9,590 bases of DNA from an uncultured Prevotellaceae bacterium (GTDB lineage Bacteria; Bacteroidota; Bacteroidia; Bacteroidales; Bacteroidaceae): positions 1-9,590 of the forward strand of contig CALAVF010000029.1 of NCBI GenBank assembly GCA_937892315.1, read 5' to 3'. Of this stretch, positions 7,745-9,590 are shown one piece after another (within the stretch, counting starts at the first letter, position 1; each line of letters starts with the position of its first letter). A program made the translations under genes and the position numbers. The notes under the pieces are model-generated. The model was not told the origin of the DNA. It saw nothing but the letters and a program-made list of their open reading frames with translations, and made no database searches.

Positions 7745-7778
7745 TAAAGGTAGGGAAAAAAAATAATATACGGGCAAA
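7745..7778 (-). promoter_or_regulatory. Possible promoter for recJ-recQ-TPR
   Basis: On the - strand, TTTG (7778-7775) and TACCTTTA (7752-7745) approximate the Bacteroidota pattern TTTG...TAnnTTTG. The last base of the -7 element is A instead of G, and the gap is 22 nt rather than about 19. It is correctly placed and lies in an AT-rich block, but it would give a leader of roughly 175 nt. Tentative. Confidence 0.3.
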
Positions 7779-7875
7779 TTCTGCCAAAACTTTTTATATT
7801 TTTTGAGTTTTTACCCTTTTCTTCTTGATTTATGTCATTAAAATGCAATTTTTCTTCATGTTTTTTAAGTTATTT

Positions 7876-7906
7876 TTTGCAACATCGAAAAAAAGCCGTA
7901 CCTTTG
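7876..7906 (+). promoter_or_regulatory. Bacteroidota primary-sigma promoter
   Basis: TTTG (7876-7879) and TACCTTTG (7899-7906) match the TTTG / TAnnTTTG consensus exactly with a 19-nt gap, inside a strongly AT-rich block. Transcription is expected to begin near 7911-7915. The next protein start on this strand is more than 530 nt away, with an intrinsic terminator about 40 nt downstream, so the obvious product is a short RNA. Confidence 0.75.
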
Positions 7907-7911
7907 TAGCG

Positions 7912-7980
7912 TGTTTTTCATAGTATTAGATTTAAGGTTAACAAAGGTTCGGGTTACGGCGGTAACCCATTTTTTATTTT
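7912..7980 (+). ncRNA. Candidate small RNA between a consensus promoter and an intrinsic terminator
   Basis: The unit is defined by the exact promoter match at 7876-7906 and the hairpin plus T-rich tract at 7951-7980, giving an expected transcript of about 65-70 nt. Before the hairpin the sequence is single-stranded-looking and AT-rich (TTCATAGTATTAGATTTAAG at 7918-7937). I have an unverified impression that very similar short leaders recur in Bacteroidales genomes, but no named Rfam family can be assigned from the sequence alone. A 23-codon frame beginning with GTG at 7911 spans the whole unit, including the terminator; it has no ribosome binding site and is probably chance. If the terminator leaks, the RNA would run on into the stem-loops at 8032-8235. 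Confidence 0.5.
7951..7980 (+). terminator. Intrinsic terminator about 40 nt after the promoter start site
   Basis: GGGTTAC (7951-7957) pairs perfectly with GTAACCC (7962-7968) around a 4-nt GGCG loop, and is followed by ATTTTTTATTTT. The stem is 7 bp with 4 GC pairs, and the tract is a good U-run on the + strand. Confidence 0.7.
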
Positions 7981-8031
7981 AAACGGGTTGTCCCCATCGG
8001 CGAAAGGAGGCTTCCCGCCAGAAAAAAGAAG

Positions 8032-8055
8032 GGTTCTGCCCGAAAAGACAGAGCC
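8032..8055. other. Stem-loop, 7 bp
   Basis: GGTTCTG (8032-8038) pairs with CAGAGCC (8049-8055), with one G-T wobble and a 10-nt loop. It is modest alone, but it is the second of four hairpins in a row within this gene-free stretch. Confidence 0.35.
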
Positions 8056-8070
8056 ACTCTCCCACAAAAC

Positions 8071-8109
8071 AAGGAAGGGGTTGCTCCACCACGGAACAAC
8101 CCCTTCTTT
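8071..8109. other. Strong stem-loop, possible bidirectional terminator
   Basis: The 13 outer pairs (8071-8083 with 8097-8109, one G-T wobble) include ten consecutive Watson-Crick pairs with the GGGG/CCCC core. A single C-A mismatch follows, then three more pairs and a 5-nt ACCAC loop. T-rich bases on the + strand side (TTCTTT) and GTTTTG on the - strand side are compatible with termination in either direction, although neither U-tract is strong. It could end read-through from the promoter at 7876-7906. Confidence 0.6.
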
Positions 8110-8136
8110 CATCTCCTCGCTTCCCCTCTGACCCTC

Positions 8137-8235
8137 CCCTCGATACCCCTAAAGTGGTCTGAGTCACACCGCCTCGGCGGTCTGAGTCACACCACTCGGG
8201 CGGTGTGACTCAGACCACTTTTGAGGTGTCGAGGG
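8137..8235. repeat. Long nested inverted repeat (99 nt)
   Basis: The left arm 8137-8173 and right arm 8199-8235 are complementary over 37 positions, with two mismatches (8150/8222 and 8148/8224) and one G-T wobble. The inner 23 pairs (8151-8173 with 8199-8221) are perfect. The 25-nt centre contains a further copy of the arm's core 15-mer. No coding frame explains it, and no short direct duplication flanks it, so a recent MITE insertion is not supported. It lies about 215 nt upstream of the membrane protein gene. Confidence 0.85.
8156..8216. repeat. Three copies of a near-palindromic 15-mer with a 23-nt period
   Basis: GGTCTGAGTCACACC occurs at 8156-8170 and 8179-8193, and its exact reverse complement GGTGTGACTCAGACC at 8202-8216. 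The copies begin exactly 23 nt apart, separated by 8-nt GC-rich spacers (GCCTCGGC and ACTCGGGC). Each copy is itself close to a perfect dyad, GGTnTGAnTCAnACC, with the 7-bp core TGA(G/C)TCA. The third copy can pair perfectly with either the first or the second, giving mutually exclusive hairpins. It may be an operator array for a dimeric regulator, a REP-like intergenic repeat, or a switchable RNA structure. Confidence 0.85.
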
Positions 8236-8424
8236 AAGCATTTTGATGCATCCTTGTCAAGAGAGGGAGATGGGTTGAGGGGATGGGTGAAGTAAGGCAA
8301 TATTATTGACAGATGTGCTGCGGGGAAATGACATTGAGGGCTATCGGGGAGGATGAAAGCGGCAAAATCGGCCATGAAGCCACAAATAAACATTTCTCTT
8401 GGGCTGTTTGTGGAAATATTTTTG
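8236..8424. other. Intergenic stretch without a recognisable gene
   Basis: This stretch lies between the nested repeat and the promoter-like element of the next gene. It is purine-rich (AGAGAGGGAGATGGG at 8260-8274 and similar runs). The only small dyads are GATGCATC (8245-8252) and CAATATTATTG (8298-8308), either of which could be chance. No open frame here looks coding. Confidence 0.4.
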
Positions 8425-8432
8425 TACATTTG
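8425..8432 (+). promoter_or_regulatory. Likely -7 promoter element of the DUF418 gene
   Basis: TACATTTG matches TAnnTTTG and lies 17 nt before the ATG at 8450, which would give a very short leader of about 10 nt. No -33 element is at the ideal distance: TTTG at 8407-8410 is only 14 nt away, and TTG at 8399-8401 is 23 nt away. The -7 element is clear, the -33 uncertain. Confidence 0.5.
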
Positions 8433-8449
8433 TCGCCTGTTATTAGAAA

Positions 8450-9589
8450 ATGATGAGTACACAATTGACACCGACAACTGAGAAGCAGCGATACATCATA
8501 CTGGACGCTTTGCGAGGATTCGCTTTGCTGGGCATAGGCCTGGCGAACTTCCCCGAGTTTGCGTTGTGGACGTTCCTTTCGGGGGATGAGCAGAATGCGA
8601 TGCCTACGGCTGCGGCTGACCATGTGGTGAGATTCTTGCAATATCTGCTGGTGGATGCGAAGTTTTACGGCATTTTCAGCATCCTGTTCGGCATCGGCTT
8701 TTCCATCATTCTGAGTCATGCGGAGGAGAGGGGCAGCAGCGGCATCCGACTGTTTTACAGACGAATGCTGGTGCTGCTGGGATTTGCGTTGGTGCATCTG
8801 CTGCTGATTTGGAGCGGCGACATCCTCTGCCTCTATGCGGTGGTGGGAATGCTGCTGCCACTGCTGAGGCGACTGAGCGACAAGAAGTTGCTGACGGTGG
8901 CTGGAGCATGTGTGTTTGTTCCTGTCGTGCTCGACCTCTGGCAAGAGTTTGCCGACATCAGTTTCTCGGCTCCTATCGTGGCTGCATGGTGGGCAAGGGC
9001 GAATGCATACGGCATCACAGAAGAGAACTTCGCCACGTGGCTGCGAGATGCCGACACCTATGCGGGGGTGCATCAGTTCTTGATGCAGGGAGCCATCGAG
9101 CGGATGTATGAGTTTGTGGACGGGCACCGGCTGCTGAAGGTGTTGGGGCTGTTTCTGATAGGCTACTGCATCGGCAGAAACAAGTTGTACGCACGTCTGG
9201 AGGCTATCAAGCCGTCGCTCAAGAAAATGCTTGGCGTTACACTCGCCATCGGTTTGCCTACCTCGGTGCTTTATGCCATGAGCGGCACAACGGGACACCA
9301 GTGGGGGCTGACCATCCACTCGTGGCTCTATGCCGTCAGTGCCCTCCCGATGGCATTTGCCTACATCTGCGGGGTCTGCCTCCTGCTGCTGCGTCACCCT
9401 GACGGCATCCTGTTCCGGCTCTTGGCGAAACCTGGACGCATGGCACTGACGAACTACATCGGACAATCGGTCATTGGCATCATCATCTATTACGGCATCG
9501 GTTGGGGGCTGGGATGCAGCATGGGATTGTGGCAGGTGGAAGTCGTCGCTATCGTGGTGTTCATCGCTCAAATCGTGTGCTCCCACTAG
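8450..9589 (+). CDS. DUF418/YeiB-type multispanning membrane protein, probably C-terminally truncated
   Basis: A 379-residue inner-membrane protein with about eight to ten hydrophobic segments, for example 21-40, 74-89, 106-139, 148-163, 230-244, 258-275, 289-314, 333-352 and 362-378. Family signatures are DALRGFALLGIGLANF (19-34), KFYGIFSILFGIGF (71-84), IWSGDILCLYA (120-130) and GRMALTNYIGQS (329-340). The function of this family is poorly defined; a transport role has been proposed. The frame stops at TAG (9587-9589) straight after IVCSH. Homologues normally continue from this point with Trp-rich residues and a GPLEWLWR-like tail of roughly 30 residues, which is absent. A single G-to-A change of a Trp codon (TGG to TAG) would explain it, as would an assembly edge or sequencing error. 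Two ATGs in a row (8450, 8453) could serve as start; there is no Shine-Dalgarno site. Monocistronic as far as can be seen. Confidence 0.82.
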   Translation: MMSTQLTPTTEKQRYIILDALRGFALLGIGLANFPEFALWTFLSGDEQNAMPTAAADHVVRFLQYLLVDAKFYGIFSILFGIGFSIILSHAEERGSSGIRLFYRRMLVLLGFALVHLLLIWSGDILCLYAVVGMLLPLLRRLSDKKLLTVAGACVFVPVVLDLWQEFADISFSAPIVAAWWARANAYGITEENFATWLRDADTYAGVHQFLMQGAIERMYEFVDGHRLLKVLGLFLIGYCIGRNKLYARLEAIKPSLKKMLGVTLAIGLPTSVLYAMSGTTGHQWGLTIHSWLYAVSALPMAFAYICGVCLLLLRHPDGILFRLLAKPGRMALTNYIGQSVIGIIIYYGIGWGLGCSMGLWQVEVVAIVVFIAQIVCSH

Positions 9590-9590
9590 A

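Noticed and set aside
5807..7747. Long + strand open frame of 646 codons opposite recJ
   Set aside because: It is antisense to recJ, whose DHH and DHHA1 motifs are complete; the composition is typical of a shadow frame.
7911..7982. GTG-initiated 23-codon frame spanning the candidate small RNA
   Set aside because: It would start at the transcription start itself, has no ribosome binding site, and runs through the terminator stem; more likely chance in AT-rich DNA. Recurrence of the same peptide in relatives would reopen this.
7979..8167. 62-codon - strand frame across the hairpin region
   Set aside because: It starts inside the inverted repeat and consists largely of hairpin arms; no family resemblance and no ribosome binding site.
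8156..8216. Possible mini CRISPR array (15-nt repeats with 8-nt spacers)
   Set aside because: There are only three units, one inverted. The repeats are near-palindromic and too short, the spacers are 8 nt, and no cas gene is present.
8137..8235. MITE insertion
   Set aside because: No target-site duplication could be found flanking the arms, and no related transposase is in the window; copy number in the genome is unknown.
8306..8334. TTGACA (8306-8311) followed after 17 nt by a TGACAT box, resembling an E. coli-type promoter
   Set aside because: Primary-sigma promoters in this phylum use TTTG/TAnnTTTG, and the -10 match is poor. The TACATTTG element nearer the gene is a better candidate.
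8303..9586. Long - strand frame opposite the DUF418 gene
   Set aside because: A Gln/His/Arg-rich shadow of a hydrophobic membrane protein gene; no motif.
9587..9589. TAG recoding to explain the early stop in the DUF418 gene
   Set aside because: TAG-to-Gln recoding is known in some Prevotella phages, but this is chromosomal housekeeping context and the expected residue is Trp; a nonsense change or sequence edge is simpler.

Overview
The window looks like chromosomal DNA of a Bacteroidales bacterium, most likely Prevotella or a close relative. Three things point there: the gene order prephenate dehydratase, aminotransferase, DAHP synthase fused to chorismate mutase, prephenate dehydrogenase; a TTTG-N19-TAnnTTTG promoter of the Bacteroidota primary sigma factor; and start codons that mostly have A-rich leaders rather than strong Shine-Dalgarno sites. 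No transposase, integrase, phage gene or CRISPR array is visible.

Positions 1-3523 (+ strand) hold the end of a phenylalanine/tyrosine operon: pheA (5' end outside the window), a class I/II aminotransferase, a bifunctional DAHP synthase/chorismate mutase, and tyrA. Two junctions are ATGA stop/start overlaps and one is a 15-nt gap. The only chorismate mutase seen is the domain fused to DAHP synthase. The first enzyme of the shikimate pathway and the branch-point enzyme are therefore one polypeptide, while PheA, TyrA and the transaminase finish both end products. A strong hairpin terminator (3550-3586) closes the operon.

Positions 3568-7564 (- strand) converge on that terminator: recJ (5'-3' ssDNA exonuclease), recQ (3'-5' helicase, overlapping recJ by 8 nt) and a small two-repeat TPR protein 6 nt further on. 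This is a compact repair cluster. The RecQ has an unusual layout, with about 220 residues between helicase motif VI and the zinc cysteines. The TPR gene stops inside the shared terminator hairpin.

Positions 7565-8449 (885 nt) hold no convincing protein gene but much structure. There is an AT-rich block with a strong + strand promoter (7876-7906), an intrinsic terminator only about 40 nt after the expected start site (a likely small RNA), two further stem-loops, and a 99-nt nested inverted repeat (8137-8235) containing three copies of a near-palindromic 15-mer spaced exactly 23 nt apart. This is the least explained and most interesting part of the window.

Positions 8450-9589 (+ strand) encode a DUF418/YeiB-type membrane protein. 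It ends at a TAG one base before the window ends, apparently before the conserved C-terminal tail of the family, so it may be truncated.
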